Shown here piece after piece: positions 17,381-26,507 of a DNA stretch of 64,000 nt. A program made the position numbers and the translations under genes. The notes below the pieces were generated by a model that saw only the letters and a list, made by a program, of their open reading frames with translations, was not told where the DNA came from and made no database searches. The stretch covers positions 30,752 to 94,751 of the forward strand of contig JACKPW010000023.1 of NCBI GenBank assembly GCA_024233215.1, written 5' to 3'. Within the stretch, counting starts at the first letter, position 1. Every line of letters starts with the position of its first letter. The stretch is from Verrucomicrobiales bacterium (lineage in GTDB: Bacteria; Verrucomicrobiota; Verrucomicrobiia; Limisphaerales; J093).

Positions 17381-18412
17381 ATGACCACCGGAGACGTGAT
17401 GGAAACCAAGATCGGCCCGTTGCTGGACTGGGTGGTGCGGGCCCATCCGGACACGCCGAAGAACCGCGCGAAGCAGTGGATCCTGGCAGGGCGCGTCAGT
17501 GTCGACGGCGTGGTGCTTCGCAAGCCCCACCAGCTCATTCCGGACCCGGGGGAGACGCTGAAGCTCGGGGCCCGCGAGGCGGCCACCCTGGATTGTGGCT
17601 CCGGGTGGCAGATCCATCGACGCGTCTCGTTGCTCTACCTGGACTCCGCCTTTGCCGTCGTCAACAAGGCGCCGGGTTTGCTTTCGGTGCCGGCACCAAA
17701 CTGCAGTCTCTCCGCATTGAGTGTCCTGGCCGACTTTCTGGCGGGCCGGCTGAAGGCCCGGGGCCGCGGGGTTGCCGGTCGCTCGCTGCCGGCTGCTTAT
17801 CGCCGTTTACAGCCGCTGGCGGTGCATCGACTTGACCAGAACACCAGCGGCGTGCTTTGCGTCGCCACCAACCCCAACGCGCGCCGGCACCTCACCGGAC
17901 AGCTCAGGGCGCACACCATGACGCGGGAATATATCGCCTTCGTGGACGGGCGATCCGCGACTTCCCAGGGCACCTGGCGGCAATGGCTGCAGTTGAGCCG
18001 GGACGAACTCCGGCAGTACATCCTTTCCGATCCCCAGGCCCGGGCTCCCGGGAGCGAAGCCCGGGAGGCCATCACCCACTATGAAGTCACCGCCGAATAC
18101 GCTCTGCCCGGGGGTGACCACGTGACGAAACTCCGGCTCCGGCTGGAAACCGGTCGCAAACACCAGATTCGCGTTCAGGCGGCCCATGCCGGGCTGCCGT
18201 TGATTGGCGACCGAACGTATCATCCGGCGTATCGTGAGCCGCATCCGGTGGGTTGGCCCCTCGATTTTTCCCGTCAGGCCCTGCACGCCGGCAAGCTGAG
18301 CCTGGAACATCCGGACCAGCCCGGGAAACGCCTGAGTTGGACGGCGGAAATGCCCGGTGACCTTCGCGAACTCGAGGCCGACCTGCGTTCCGCGGGGCTC
18401 CGGACCGGTTGA
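17381..18412 (+). CDS. RluA-family RNA pseudouridine synthase
   Basis: This 343-residue protein has an N-terminal S4-like RNA-binding domain (about 10-70, KNRAKQWILAGRVSVDG) followed by the pseudouridine synthase catalytic domain (about 85-320). The catalytic motif HRLDQNTSGV at about 148-157 contains the nucleophilic Asp. The later motif ETGRKHQIRVQ is typical of RluA enzymes. It isomerises a uridine in rRNA or tRNA in the cytoplasm; the target site is unknown. The start could be MTTGDVMETK at 17381 or the Met six codons later. It ends 52 bp before the nitroreductase gene. Confidence 0.92.
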   Translation: MTTGDVMETKIGPLLDWVVRAHPDTPKNRAKQWILAGRVSVDGVVLRKPHQLIPDPGETLKLGAREAATLDCGSGWQIHRRVSLLYLDSAFAVVNKAPGLLSVPAPNCSLSALSVLADFLAGRLKARGRGVAGRSLPAAYRRLQPLAVHRLDQNTSGVLCVATNPNARRHLTGQLRAHTMTREYIAFVDGRSATSQGTWRQWLQLSRDELRQYILSDPQARAPGSEAREAITHYEVTAEYALPGGDHVTKLRLRLETGRKHQIRVQAAHAGLPLIGDRTYHPAYREPHPVGWPLDFSRQALHAGKLSLEHPDQPGKRLSWTAEMPGDLRELEADLRSAGLRTG

Positions 18413-18464
18413 CGCGAAACCAGGATTTGCACATCCGCAAAGATGCACCACTTTCAGCAGCGTT

Positions 18465-19079
18465 ATGGAAAGCAATCTGAATGTCTTTGAGGCCATCGAA
18501 CAACGCCGCGCCATCAAGCACTACGACCCGAACCATCGCATGACCGATGCGGAGGTCCGCCAACTCCTGGAGTTGGGCATGAAGGCACCCACGGCGTTCA
18601 ACATCCAGCACTGGCGGTTCATCGTCGTCGCCGATCCGGAATTGCGCCGGCAGATCCGCGCGGCGGCATGGGACCAGGCCCAGGTCACGGACGCCTCGCT
18701 GCTCGTGGTGCTTTGCGCCGATCTGAAGGCCTGGGAGAAGAACGCCGCCGGTTACTGGCGCAATGCCCCGCAGGCGGTTCAGGACTTTCTGGTCCCGGCC
18801 ATCGCCCAGTATTACACCGGTCGGGAATCGGTCCAGCGCGACGAGTGCATGCGATCCTGCGGACTGGCCGGCCAGACCCTCATGCTGGCCGCCAAGGCCA
18901 TGGGCTACGATTCCTGTCCGATGGACGGATTCGACTTCGACGCCGTGGCCAGGCTGATCAACCTGCCGGCCGACCACCTGATTTCGTTCATGATCGCCAT
19001 TGGCAAGGGGACGAAGGAGGCCTGGCCCCGACCGGGTCAACTTCCCTATGACCAGGTGGTCATCGAGAACCGCTTCTGA
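18465..19079 (+). CDS. Nitroreductase family protein
   Basis: The start at 18465 (MESNLNVFEAIEQRRAIKHY) gives 204 residues, the usual size for the family. It has the FMN-binding signature RRAIKHYDP near the N-terminus, APTAFNIQHWRFIVV at about 41-55, and a C-terminal IAIGKGTKEAWPRP where family members contact the phosphate of FMN. It is probably a cytoplasmic NAD(P)H-dependent flavin oxidoreductase; the substrate is unknown. Frames reaching back to 18357 overlap the end of the pseudouridine synthase gene and lack family similarity. The 52-bp gap to that gene suggests possible co-transcription. Confidence 0.9.
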   Translation: MESNLNVFEAIEQRRAIKHYDPNHRMTDAEVRQLLELGMKAPTAFNIQHWRFIVVADPELRRQIRAAAWDQAQVTDASLLVVLCADLKAWEKNAAGYWRNAPQAVQDFLVPAIAQYYTGRESVQRDECMRSCGLAGQTLMLAAKAMGYDSCPMDGFDFDAVARLINLPADHLISFMIAIGKGTKEAWPRPGQLPYDQVVIENRF

Positions 19080-19105
19080 CGACGTCCACGAGGTCATCGT
19101 TCTCC

Positions 19106-19154
19106 TTGACCAGATGGTTGGGCTGAATACCATTTCTCAATGGCAATTACCATT
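19106..19154 (+). promoter_or_regulatory. Promoter and possible autoregulatory operator of the first toxin-antitoxin pair
   Basis: TTGACC at 19106-19111 and TACCAT at 19128-19133 have a 16-bp spacer. The -10 overlaps alternating CCATT (19130), AATGG (19139) and CCATT (19150) motifs that form two overlapping palindromes across the antitoxin start codon. AbrB-type antitoxins commonly repress their own promoter through such palindromes. The start codon lies very close to the predicted transcription start. Confidence 0.35.
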
Positions 19155-19400
19155 GATCGTGCGGGCAGGGTCGTGATTCCGAAGGCGCTTCGGGAGGAAT
19201 GTCATCTGGTGCCGGGGAGTGAGTTGGAGGCGGAGGCGGTGGGCCATGAGATCCGACTGCGTCCCGTGGAGAAGGCGGTAAGCCTGGCGAAGAAGAGGGG
19301 ATTGTTGGTGCATCATGGACCGGGGGTCTCGGAGGTCGACGTGGTCGATTTCATTGAGAAATCCCGGGAGGGGCTTGCCATCGCGAGAGGACGGGCTTGA
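19140..19400 (+). CDS. AbrB/MazE-family antitoxin (VapB-like)
   Basis: This 86-residue protein has an N-terminal swapped-hairpin AbrB DNA-binding motif (MAITIDRAGRVVIPKALREE, then GSELEAEAVGHEIRLRP). The C-terminal tail (about 50-86) would wrap the toxin. It overlaps the PIN-domain toxin gene by four bases (ATGA), which is the standard antitoxin-first arrangement. The pair would be cytoplasmic, with the complex binding its own promoter. The start matches the family exactly. Confidence 0.9.
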   Translation: MAITIDRAGRVVIPKALREECHLVPGSELEAEAVGHEIRLRPVEKAVSLAKKRGLLVHHGPGVSEVDVVDFIEKSREGLAIARGRA

Positions 19401-19834
19401 TGAGAACCGTCTTGTTGGATTCCTCGGTGCTGGTGGCGGGCATGGTCGATCAATTGCGCCAGCATGGGCGCGCGTTGGATGGCTGGATTAGGGAGCGGGA
19501 TGGCGGTGCGGTGCTCTGCTGCACGAGTCACGCGGTTGCGGAGTGTTATGCCACTTTGACCGCCCTGCCTCTGGCACGTCCGGTTCAGCCGGTTGAAGCC
19601 CGGGAGTTGATGCGGGTGAATGTGCTGCAGGGCCTGAAGGTGCTGTCGTTGAACCAAAGGGACTACGAGAAGGCGCTGGATCGGGTTGTCGGAATGGGCC
19701 TGCGAAGCGGGGTGGTGTATGACGCGCTTCATCTGGTCCGCGCTGAGCGGGAGAGGTGTGACGTTCTGCTGACCTTCAACCTTCGAGACTTCACGCGGTT
19801 GGAGCCGGAGGGGGTCGAGGTAATCGCGCCCTGA
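19397..19834 (+). CDS. PIN-domain ribonuclease toxin (VapC-like)
   Basis: This 145-residue PIN-domain protein carries the acidic active-site residues in the expected places: LLDSSVLV (Asp 8), the middle Glu in VAECYATL (about 49), YDALHLVRA (Asp about 114) and LLTFNLRDF near the C-terminus. VapC-type toxins cut RNA, often tRNA, with Mg2+. Translation is coupled to the antitoxin by a 4-bp overlap. It converges with the acyl-ACP synthetase gene, only 21 bp away. In the second pair (36292) the toxin is clearly different in sequence, so this is not a recent duplicate. Confidence 0.88.
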   Translation: MMRTVLLDSSVLVAGMVDQLRQHGRALDGWIRERDGGAVLCCTSHAVAECYATLTALPLARPVQPVEARELMRVNVLQGLKVLSLNQRDYEKALDRVVGMGLRSGVVYDALHLVRAERERCDVLLTFNLRDFTRLEPEGVEVIAP

Positions 19835-19855
19835 GGGGGGAGTTACCTTCCCCCG

Positions 19856-22168
19856 TCACTGTCCTGTCGCAGACTGGGTGGCGATCTCACGAACCCGGCA
19901 GAGGTCCAGCTTCCCACTCCCCAGCAAAGGAAGGGCCTTCACGTGGAAGAACTGGTTGGCCTTGGGCAGCCAGAGCTTGGGCAGATCCAGTTGGGGTAGC
20001 TTGTCCAGAAGCGCCTTCAGCCCGGCCTCCTCGAGGCAGTGAAGCACCACCAACCGTTCGCCTTTTCGCTCGTCGCCCACGCCGGTCACCACCAGCACGC
20101 GATCTGCCTTGCCGGTGAGGTCCTGCAGTTTCTCCTCCACCTTGATGTGCGGTACCATCTCGCCGCCAATCTTGCTGAACCGGCTGAGCCGGTCCGTGAT
20201 TTGCAGAAACCCGTCCTCATCCAGCGTGGCGATGTCGCCGGTCACATACCAGCCGTCCCGCAGCACTTCCGCGGTCTTGTCCGGTCGACCCAGGTAGCCG
20301 GACATGACGTTCGGCCCGCGGACCAGCAACAATCCCGGTTGGCCAGGGGGCCGGGGGGCGTGGGTCACGGGATCGACGATGCGCACGCTGACGCCGGGCA
20401 GGGGATGGCCGATGCTCCCACGCTTCGAACCGACCTGACACAGTCCCGCCGCGCGGAATCCGGGAGTGTTCACGGCCACGCCCGGGGCGCATTCGGTGCA
20501 GCCATAGCCTTCGATGGGGCGGATGCCGAACTTGTCCTCAAAGGCGGTGGCGAGTCGCTCGGGCAGTTTCTCGGCCCCGGCCATCACCACGCGCAGACTG
20601 CCGAAATCCCCGGGTGCGCAGCCGCGCAGGTAGAGTTGGAGGAACGTCGGAGTGCTCAACAGAAACGTCAGCCGGTGATTCCGCACGAGTCGGCCGATGG
20701 CTTCCGGGTCCAGCGGGGTGGGGTGATAGGCCGCGCCGATGCCCTGGGTCGCGGTCAGGGCGAGCGTGCCGGTGAAACCGAACGAGTGGAAGAACGGCAG
20801 GGAGCCGAGCAACGCGTCCTTTGGGCTCAGCCGGAACACCTGGCTCAGCTGCTCAACATTGGCGGCCACATTGAAGTGCGAAAGCACGACGCCTTTGGGT
20901 TCCCCGGTGCTGCCACTCGAGAAGATCACCGTGGCCGGGTCGTCCATCGTGGCGGCAAGATCCCGTCCCAGGAACTTCTCGATCCAGCGAACCGGTAGCA
21001 GGCAACTCATCGCCAGTGCGATCAGGCGTTCGCCGAAGCGCGGGCTGGCGGCGACCTCCTCCAGTCGTAGCGGGGGGAAGGGCAGGTCGAGGTTGAGCTT
21101 GTCCAGGAAGGCTTGGGAAGTGACCACCGTGGTGATGCCGCACTGCCGGATGCTGGCCGCGATGGCTTCCGTCGAGGCCGTGTAATTGAGGTTGACCGGC
21201 ACCTTGCCGAGCAGGAGCGCGGCGAAGTTGGCCAGGGCGCCGCCGACCGACGGGGGCAGCAGCAGGCCCACCTTGTGTTGGCCCTCCCAGTGGGGGCGCA
21301 AGCGGCGGGCGAGGAAGAGGGTTCGGGACAGCGCGTTGAGGAACGTTACCCGCGGCGCTCGCTCGTCACCCATGGCGAACCGGAACGGGTGCCGGCGGGC
21401 TGAGTGCACGAACCCGCGGTGCAACGGTTGCATTTGGGTTTTGCGTCGCTGCCAGGCGCGGCTGCTCAGTTCCTGCACCTGCTGGCGCAATTCTGTGGGC
21501 GTGGCGCCCGACGGGAGGGGCTTCCCGAGGCTCACGCTCACCCGATATGGGATCCTCGCCGGCCACTTCCAGAGAAACCGTTCGCGGGCGAAGCTGAAGA
21601 GACTGCCCCAGAGCCCCTCGAGACAGACCGGGATCACCGGGGCGTCAAGTCCGTGCATGATCCGCTCGAACCCACGCCGAAACGGCAGCATCTGACCGGT
21701 CCGGGTGATCTGGCCCTCGGCGAAGATGCCAACCACACCGCCTTCCCGGATGACGTCCGAGGCGGTCCGTAGCGAACGAATCAGGTCGCGGGGGCGCTGG
21801 GTCGGGGATACGGGAATCACGCCCATCAACCGGGCGAACCAGCGGATGAGGGGTCGCCGATGGTAGCCTTCGTCCATGATGAACCTCACCCGTCGGTCCA
21901 CCGCCGTTCCCAGGATGAATCCGTCGATCAGCGAGAGGTGATTGCAGACCAGGAGTGCTCCGCCGGTTTCGGGCAGGTGCTGCCGGCCATCGACCCGGAT
22001 GCGGTAGAACAGCCGTGTCACCAGGCGGGCGGCCCGCCAGACCAACCAGCTCAGGAACCGGGTCACCGGGGATTTCAGGGGGATTCGATGCCTCTCCGCC
22101 GGTTCGCCGACCGCAGCGTTTGTCCGGCGTGTCAGTTGTCCGGGATGCGTGATTGGTTGCGCGTTCAT
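19856..22168 (-). CDS. Bifunctional 1-acyl-glycerol-3-phosphate-type acyltransferase / long-chain acyl-ACP synthetase (Aas-like)
   Basis: This 770-residue protein fuses a PlsC-type acyltransferase with an AMP-forming ligase. The acyltransferase domain (about 50-240) has the H-X4-D motif in NHLSLID (His 77, Asp 82) and the FAEGQITR motif near 151. The AMP-binding domain (about 270-765) has the P-loop-like IFSSGSTGEPKGVVLSH near 410, YGCTECAPG and a YVTGDIATLDEDGFLQITDR segment. The architecture matches E. coli Aas, which re-acylates lysophospholipids using acyl-ACP, but the classical Aas has extra membrane segments that are absent here. It acts at the inner membrane in lipid repair or fatty acid uptake. 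The gene stands alone and converges with the toxin gene. Confidence 0.88.
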   Translation of the reverse strand: MNAQPITHPGQLTRRTNAAVGEPAERHRIPLKSPVTRFLSWLVWRAARLVTRLFYRIRVDGRQHLPETGGALLVCNHLSLIDGFILGTAVDRRVRFIMDEGYHRRPLIRWFARLMGVIPVSPTQRPRDLIRSLRTASDVIREGGVVGIFAEGQITRTGQMLPFRRGFERIMHGLDAPVIPVCLEGLWGSLFSFARERFLWKWPARIPYRVSVSLGKPLPSGATPTELRQQVQELSSRAWQRRKTQMQPLHRGFVHSARRHPFRFAMGDERAPRVTFLNALSRTLFLARRLRPHWEGQHKVGLLLPPSVGGALANFAALLLGKVPVNLNYTASTEAIAASIRQCGITTVVTSQAFLDKLNLDLPFPPLRLEEVAASPRFGERLIALAMSCLLPVRWIEKFLGRDLAATMDDPATVIFSSGSTGEPKGVVLSHFNVAANVEQLSQVFRLSPKDALLGSLPFFHSFGFTGTLALTATQGIGAAYHPTPLDPEAIGRLVRNHRLTFLLSTPTFLQLYLRGCAPGDFGSLRVVMAGAEKLPERLATAFEDKFGIRPIEGYGCTECAPGVAVNTPGFRAAGLCQVGSKRGSIGHPLPGVSVRIVDPVTHAPRPPGQPGLLLVRGPNVMSGYLGRPDKTAEVLRDGWYVTGDIATLDEDGFLQITDRLSRFSKIGGEMVPHIKVEEKLQDLTGKADRVLVVTGVGDERKGERLVVLHCLEEAGLKALLDKLPQLDLPKLWLPKANQFFHVKALPLLGSGKLDLCRVREIATQSATGQ

Positions 22169-22330
22169 GGCGGGAAGGGTCGTTCACCCGGCGCGCCTCC
22201 GCCTATCGATAGTCCGAACCGCCCATTCGACTGGGTGAATGATCGGAGAGGGAACTGGGCGGTGGGGACACCGCGCAGGTTTCTCGCCGACTGGCTTTTG
22301 AACCTTCTCCGCCAAACAAGCCGCCCCGTA

Positions 22331-22352
22331 GCGGCGAACCGGCGTTCGCCGC
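22331..22352. terminator. Hairpin in the gap between the synthetase and DUF2235 genes
   Basis: Perfect 9-bp arms (GCGGCGAAC and its complement) enclose a CGGC loop. It could terminate transcription of the remnant gene on the minus strand. No convincing T-run follows, so the call is weak. Bases 22169-22400 and 22660-22923 hold nothing else that I can support. Confidence 0.35.
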
Positions 22353-22399
22353 GACGATCAAGGGGGAATTAGCGGGCGCCTTGGAGGTTGGTGATGACA

Positions 22400-22658
22400 C
22401 GCATCCCTGCAGAAGCGGACGTAGGATGGTTGCCCGCAGGCGGTCGACTGGAACGTCACGATTCACGAACCGCCCGGGGGCATCCAGGAGCAGGACGGTT
22501 GGCAGTCGGCAAACATCCAGGGCGGCCCTGGCGTCGGGACGCTGTTTCGCATCCAGCCAGATTCGCGGCCAATCCCACCCCGCCTCACGCGCGGTGATGT
22601 CGGCCAACCTCCAGCCCGCCACCCGCCTCCGCCAGTCCATCCTCCCAAAAGCGTCCAC
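22400..22658 (-). pseudogene. Remnant of a thioredoxin-fold (TlpA/AhpC-like) protein gene
   Basis: A minus-strand frame from 22658 contains a stretch that reads like the C-terminal half of a TlpA-type thiol protein: WDWPRIWLD, then CRLPTVLLLDAPGRFVNRD and RLRATILRPLLQG. The cis-Pro loop (LPT) and the D.PGR turn are in the usual order. The N-terminal half with the CXXC motif is missing, and the frame runs on into a low-complexity tail to 22203. I therefore read it as a decayed gene. The alternative, a small intact protein of 151 residues starting MDAFGRMDW, cannot be excluded. Confidence 0.4.
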
Positions 22659-22923
22659 CGGAGAACTCTCCGGAGAACTCTTGACCGCGGATGCGCGGAT
22701 GACGCAGCCTGTTGGTCCTCGCAGCCGCCCTGGAACAGTTCGCCACCCTCGCCGACGATATCAAAAGGCAGGACCGGGGAGATCGGGGGAGGAACGAGCG
22801 CATATAGAGCAAAAGGAAACAGGAGAGTCCTCTGGAATTGCTCGTCAAGGTCCCGTGGTGGGGGGGCTGTCTTCCCTCGTGGAGACGGCGGAGCGGATTT
22901 GAACGAACGACAGCCATACAGTC

Positions 22924-23946
22924 ATGAAAAACATCGTCATCTGTTCGGATGGAACCTGGAACTCGCCGGAAAAGGATGCGCCCACCAACGTTCTCCGATT
23001 GGCGCGGGCCATTTCTCCTCGCGATGGGAACAACAACGAGCAAGTCGTCTTTTACGACTGGGGGGTTGGGAGCGATCGGAAGACCATGGCCGGGGGTATC
23101 ACCGGCGAAGGCTTGGACAAGAACATCATGGACTGCTATAGATTTGTGGTTCAGAACTACGATCCAGCGGACCGGCTGTACCTGTTTGGATTCAGTCGAG
23201 GGGCCTACACGGTTCGTTCTCTGGCAGGCCTGATTCGTAACTGCGGCATTCTCCGCCGAGAGCATGCGGACCAGATCCCAAACGCGTTTGATCACTATCG
23301 CAAGCGGCAGCCGAGCACGAATCCAGATGCCCCAACGTCTGCGGGATTCCGGGATCGGTTCGCAGTGGCCGATATCTCGAATATCGAGTTCCTGGGAGTC
23401 TGGGATACGGTGGGAAGCCTGGGAATCCCGGCTCCGTTCTTCGGTGTTCTTAACAAGGGGGATTATCTCTTCCACGACACATCCCCCAGCCGGATTATTG
23501 GCTGTGCCCGTCACGCGATGTCCATTGATGAGAATCGCGAGGACTTTCCCGTAACACGGTGGGCTCCCAAGCCGGGCCTCGATTTGAAAGAGGTCTGGTT
23601 CGCCGGCGTCCATAGTGACGTGGGGGGCGGATACGATGATTCGGTGTTGCTGTCAGACATACCGGCGGCGTGGATTCTCCGGGAGGCTGCCGCGAGGGGG
23701 TTGAGCGTTGAAAGCCACCTCAAGGACCGCCTGTCGTCAGACGCAGCGGCCCGCCAGCATCCGCAGCCAACAGGAATCTTCAGGTTTCGAGGAAGGGTCA
23801 ATCGAACGATCTCCCCGTCCGATCTGGTTCACATCTCGGTGAAGGAGCGGTTCGACAGTCTCGGCAGCTCCTGGAGGAGTCCGGCGTTCCGGCAATACTT
23901 CGCGTCGATTGGCGAAGATTGGTCCAAGGTGAACCTCGAGTCCTGA
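22924..23946 (+). CDS. DUF2235 alpha/beta-hydrolase (Tle1-like phospholipase family)
   Basis: This 340-residue protein starts MKNIVICSDGTWNSPEKDAP, the hallmark N-terminus of DUF2235. It then has LFGFSRGAYTVRSLAG with the GFSRG nucleophile elbow (Ser at about 92), the FLGVWDTVGSLG motif (Asp in WDTV), and WFAGVHSDVGGGY carrying the catalytic His. This family includes type VI secretion phospholipase effectors of the Tle1 class, but also many stand-alone cytoplasmic hydrolases. No T6SS or immunity gene is visible beside it and there is no signal peptide. By eye its base composition is less GC-rich than its neighbours and it sits beside a gene remnant, which hints at horizontal acquisition. Confidence 0.88.
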   Translation: MKNIVICSDGTWNSPEKDAPTNVLRLARAISPRDGNNNEQVVFYDWGVGSDRKTMAGGITGEGLDKNIMDCYRFVVQNYDPADRLYLFGFSRGAYTVRSLAGLIRNCGILRREHADQIPNAFDHYRKRQPSTNPDAPTSAGFRDRFAVADISNIEFLGVWDTVGSLGIPAPFFGVLNKGDYLFHDTSPSRIIGCARHAMSIDENREDFPVTRWAPKPGLDLKEVWFAGVHSDVGGGYDDSVLLSDIPAAWILREAAARGLSVESHLKDRLSSDAAARQHPQPTGIFRFRGRVNRTISPSDLVHISVKERFDSLGSSWRSPAFRQYFASIGEDWSKVNLES

Positions 23947-24083
23947 TTCGACGGAGGCATGGCCTCCAAACGCTGCAGGGGCCAACCCCGGGAGCGTGTT
24001 CGGACTTGGGCGTGCAAACCGGACGCGAGGGTCGGGTGGCTTCCCGACAAGCCGAGACGCGACCTCGGCCTGATGGCGCTCGC

Positions 24084-24138
24084 ATGAACAAACTGTCATC
24101 CGGGCGCGCGGCTGGCGTTTGCTTTGCCGGGGTCTGAT
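24084..24138 (+). promoter_or_regulatory. Shared 55-bp upstream element, copy 1 (before the kinase gene)
   Basis: ATGAACAAACTGT at 24084-24096 is followed after exactly 32 bases by GGGGTCTGAT at 24129-24138. The same two blocks with the same spacing occur at 26508-26562, and about half of the spacer bases also agree. It ends 101 bp before the kinase start. It may be an ECF-type promoter (GAAC-like -35), an operator or an RNA leader. The first block also opens a short frame MNKLSSGRAAG that stops inside the second block. The rest of 23947-24239 shows nothing else clear. Confidence 0.5.
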
Positions 24139-24239
24139 GGGGTTGCGGGACGTTGGTTCACGGCCGGACCGGGCCGGGGCGATCCGCAGTTAACCGTCGA
24201 CGGGGTTTCGTGGGCGCACCTCTGAACCGTGATCTGGCA

Positions 24240-26453
24240 ATGAAACGCAAACCTGTCTTTCCGACCTGGATTCTGCTGCTCGGACTCGCCGTGGCCGTGG
24301 CGCTTGCGGGCATTTGGGGCTCGCAGCGGGTGCGGGCGACCCTGGAACGGATGGTGGAGTCCGAACTGGAGATGACCTTGCACGCCAATGCCCAGGCCCT
24401 GGAGATCTGGATGACCAACCAGGTGCGGCTGGCGATGAGTCTGGCGGACGATCCCCAGCTTCGGAGCGGTCTGCTCGCGGTGAGCGGGGCGGCGGTGAGC
24501 ATCGGTCCGCGCTGGGAACGGAATTCGGGCGGCCCGCCGGGGGAGGATCTCGGGGGGCGGCTGAGGTTGAAGCTGGAGAATCTCGGCCACGACGGGATGC
24601 TCGTGAACACCAACCTCGTGGTGGTGGCGGCCGTCGGCCGGGGCAGCGGGCGGGTGGGTCGGACGGTGATGGACAGCCACCACGACAAGTTTGTCGAACT
24701 GTTTCAAACGGGGCGTCCCGTGTTGATCCACCCGTTCCGGCCCGCCGCCACGGCGGGGCCGCGGTCGGGGCGCGAGAACACCCGCGGAAGTACCGGTCGC
24801 ATGGGGCCGTTTTGGAACGGGGGTGGGCCCCGTGGTGGGGCCGGGGGAGGTCCGCCGGATGATCTTCTGTTGATGCAGGTGGCGGTTCCCCTGCGGGACG
24901 AGAACGGCGTGATGCTCGGAGCCCTGGCGTTGGTGATTGATCCCGAGCGGGAGTTCACCCGCATCCTGTCCGTGTCGCGGTTGGGCCAGTCCGGCGAATC
25001 CTACGCTTTCGACACCTCCGGGCGGATGCTCTCCCGCAGTCGGTTTGAACCCCAGCTCAAGGCGCTGGGCCGGTTGCCGGACCGCGCCGGGGGTTCGTCC
25101 GTGCTGAACCTGCGTTTGAGCGATCCCGGGGAAGCCGGTGCTTCCGGAGTTCCACCGGAGGAGACCATGGCGGACCGGCCCCTGACCCGGTTGGTGGCGG
25201 CGGCGGTGGAGGGGGGGCAGGGGGTGGATGCCGGGGCGTCCCGCGACTACCGAGGGATCGCGGTGGTGGGGGCCTGGCAATGGCTTGAGGAGTTCGATTT
25301 CGGCCTGGTGGTGCAGCAGGATGCGGCGGAGGCGTACCGGCCGCTCAGGGTGTTGCAGTGGTTGTTTCAGTTCCTGGTGACGTTGCTGGTGCTGGCGTCG
25401 CTGGGCCTGTTGATGTTCTCCCATACGCACCTCGTGCTGCGGCGGCGGCTGAACGAGGCGGAGTTGAAGGCCCGGGAACTCGGGCAGTACCGGCTCGAGG
25501 AAAAGCTCGGGGAGGGGGGGATGGGGGTGGTGTACCGGGCCCGCCACGCGTTGATGCGGCGTCCCACGGCGATCAAGCTCCTGCTGCCGGATCGGGCGAG
25601 TCCCGAAGCGATCCGGCAGTTCGAGCGCGAGGTGCAGTTGACCAGCGAACTGACGCACCCCAACACCATCCAGATCTTCGACTACGGGTACACCCCGGAA
25701 GGCATCTTCTACTATGTGATGGAGTATCTGGAGGGAATGAGCCTGAAGGACTTGGTGGCCCGTTTCGGCCCGGTGCCGGAAGGGCGTGCCATCCACCTCA
25801 TGAGCCAGGTCTGCGAGGCGCTGCACGAGGCGCACCAGAAGGGTCTCGTGCATCGGGATGTCAAACCGGCGAATGTCTTCGTCGGCCGGCGCGGCGGCAT
25901 TCCGGACACCGTCAAGGTGCTGGACTTCGGGTTGGTCCGGGAATACCGGTCGGCCACAGGGGCGGACACCGGTGAGCCGGGGGACTGTGGGCCGGTGGGA
26001 ACCCCGCTCTTCATGTCCCCCGAGTCGATCAACTGTCCGAGTTCAATCGACCCGCGAAGCGACATCTACTCGCTTGGCGCGTTGGGCTATCATCTGGTGA
26101 CCGGTCACCATGTCTTCGAGGATTCCACCCTCGACGCGGTCTTATGCCGGCAATTGAGCGAGCCTCCCCGGAGTCCCGCCCTGCGAACCGCGAACGCCTT
26201 GACGCCGGAGTTCGAGCGCACCCTCCTGAGCTGTCTGGAAAAGGACCCGGAACGGCGGCCGCAATCCGTCCGGGAACTCCGCGCGTTGCTGATGGCCAGT
26301 CCTCGAAACGGGGATTGGGACGCTGCCGCCCGGGCGGAGTGGTGGGCCGTTTGCGACGCGGGAGCAGGCCGCAGTCTGAGCTGCCCGACCGACGCCGCCG
26401 GTTCGGACCTGGAGGTGACCGTGTCGGTGGGGCCTGCCACCCGCCGGCTTTGA
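24240..26453 (+). CDS. Transmembrane sensor serine/threonine protein kinase
   Basis: The start at 24240 (MKRKPVFPTWILLLG) gives 737 residues. A first membrane helix lies at about 8-25 and a second at about 378-402. The ~350 residues between them, outside the membrane, look like a Cache-type sensor interrupted by a Gly/Pro-rich insertion. The C-terminal Hanks-type kinase (about 415-690) has the Gly loop GEGGMGVVYRA, the catalytic loop HRDVKPANVF near 537, and DFGLVRE near 561. Invariant Lys appears in AIKLL. Such kinases signal from the envelope by phosphorylating Ser/Thr. The gene is separate from, but directly upstream of, the five-gene export operon and shares its upstream element, so it may control or be co-controlled with it. 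Confidence 0.93.
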   Translation: MKRKPVFPTWILLLGLAVAVALAGIWGSQRVRATLERMVESELEMTLHANAQALEIWMTNQVRLAMSLADDPQLRSGLLAVSGAAVSIGPRWERNSGGPPGEDLGGRLRLKLENLGHDGMLVNTNLVVVAAVGRGSGRVGRTVMDSHHDKFVELFQTGRPVLIHPFRPAATAGPRSGRENTRGSTGRMGPFWNGGGPRGGAGGGPPDDLLLMQVAVPLRDENGVMLGALALVIDPEREFTRILSVSRLGQSGESYAFDTSGRMLSRSRFEPQLKALGRLPDRAGGSSVLNLRLSDPGEAGASGVPPEETMADRPLTRLVAAAVEGGQGVDAGASRDYRGIAVVGAWQWLEEFDFGLVVQQDAAEAYRPLRVLQWLFQFLVTLLVLASLGLLMFSHTHLVLRRRLNEAELKARELGQYRLEEKLGEGGMGVVYRARHALMRRPTAIKLLLPDRASPEAIRQFEREVQLTSELTHPNTIQIFDYGYTPEGIFYYVMEYLEGMSLKDLVARFGPVPEGRAIHLMSQVCEALHEAHQKGLVHRDVKPANVFVGRRGGIPDTVKVLDFGLVREYRSATGADTGEPGDCGPVGTPLFMSPESINCPSSIDPRSDIYSLGALGYHLVTGHHVFEDSTLDAVLCRQLSEPPRSPALRTANALTPEFERTLLSCLEKDPERRPQSVRELRALLMASPRNGDWDAAARAEWWAVCDAGAGRSLSCPTDAAGSDLEVTVSVGPATRRL

Positions 26454-26507
26454 CGGGGTTTCACCCCCCGCTCTTGCTTGCTGTGCCGATGGGGGCCTTC
26501 TGACCAG

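Noticed and set aside
24084..24137. A 17-residue leader peptide MNKLSSGRAAG... within the shared element
   Set aside because: The second copy of the element encodes only four residues before a stop, so the peptide is not conserved. The DNA blocks are.
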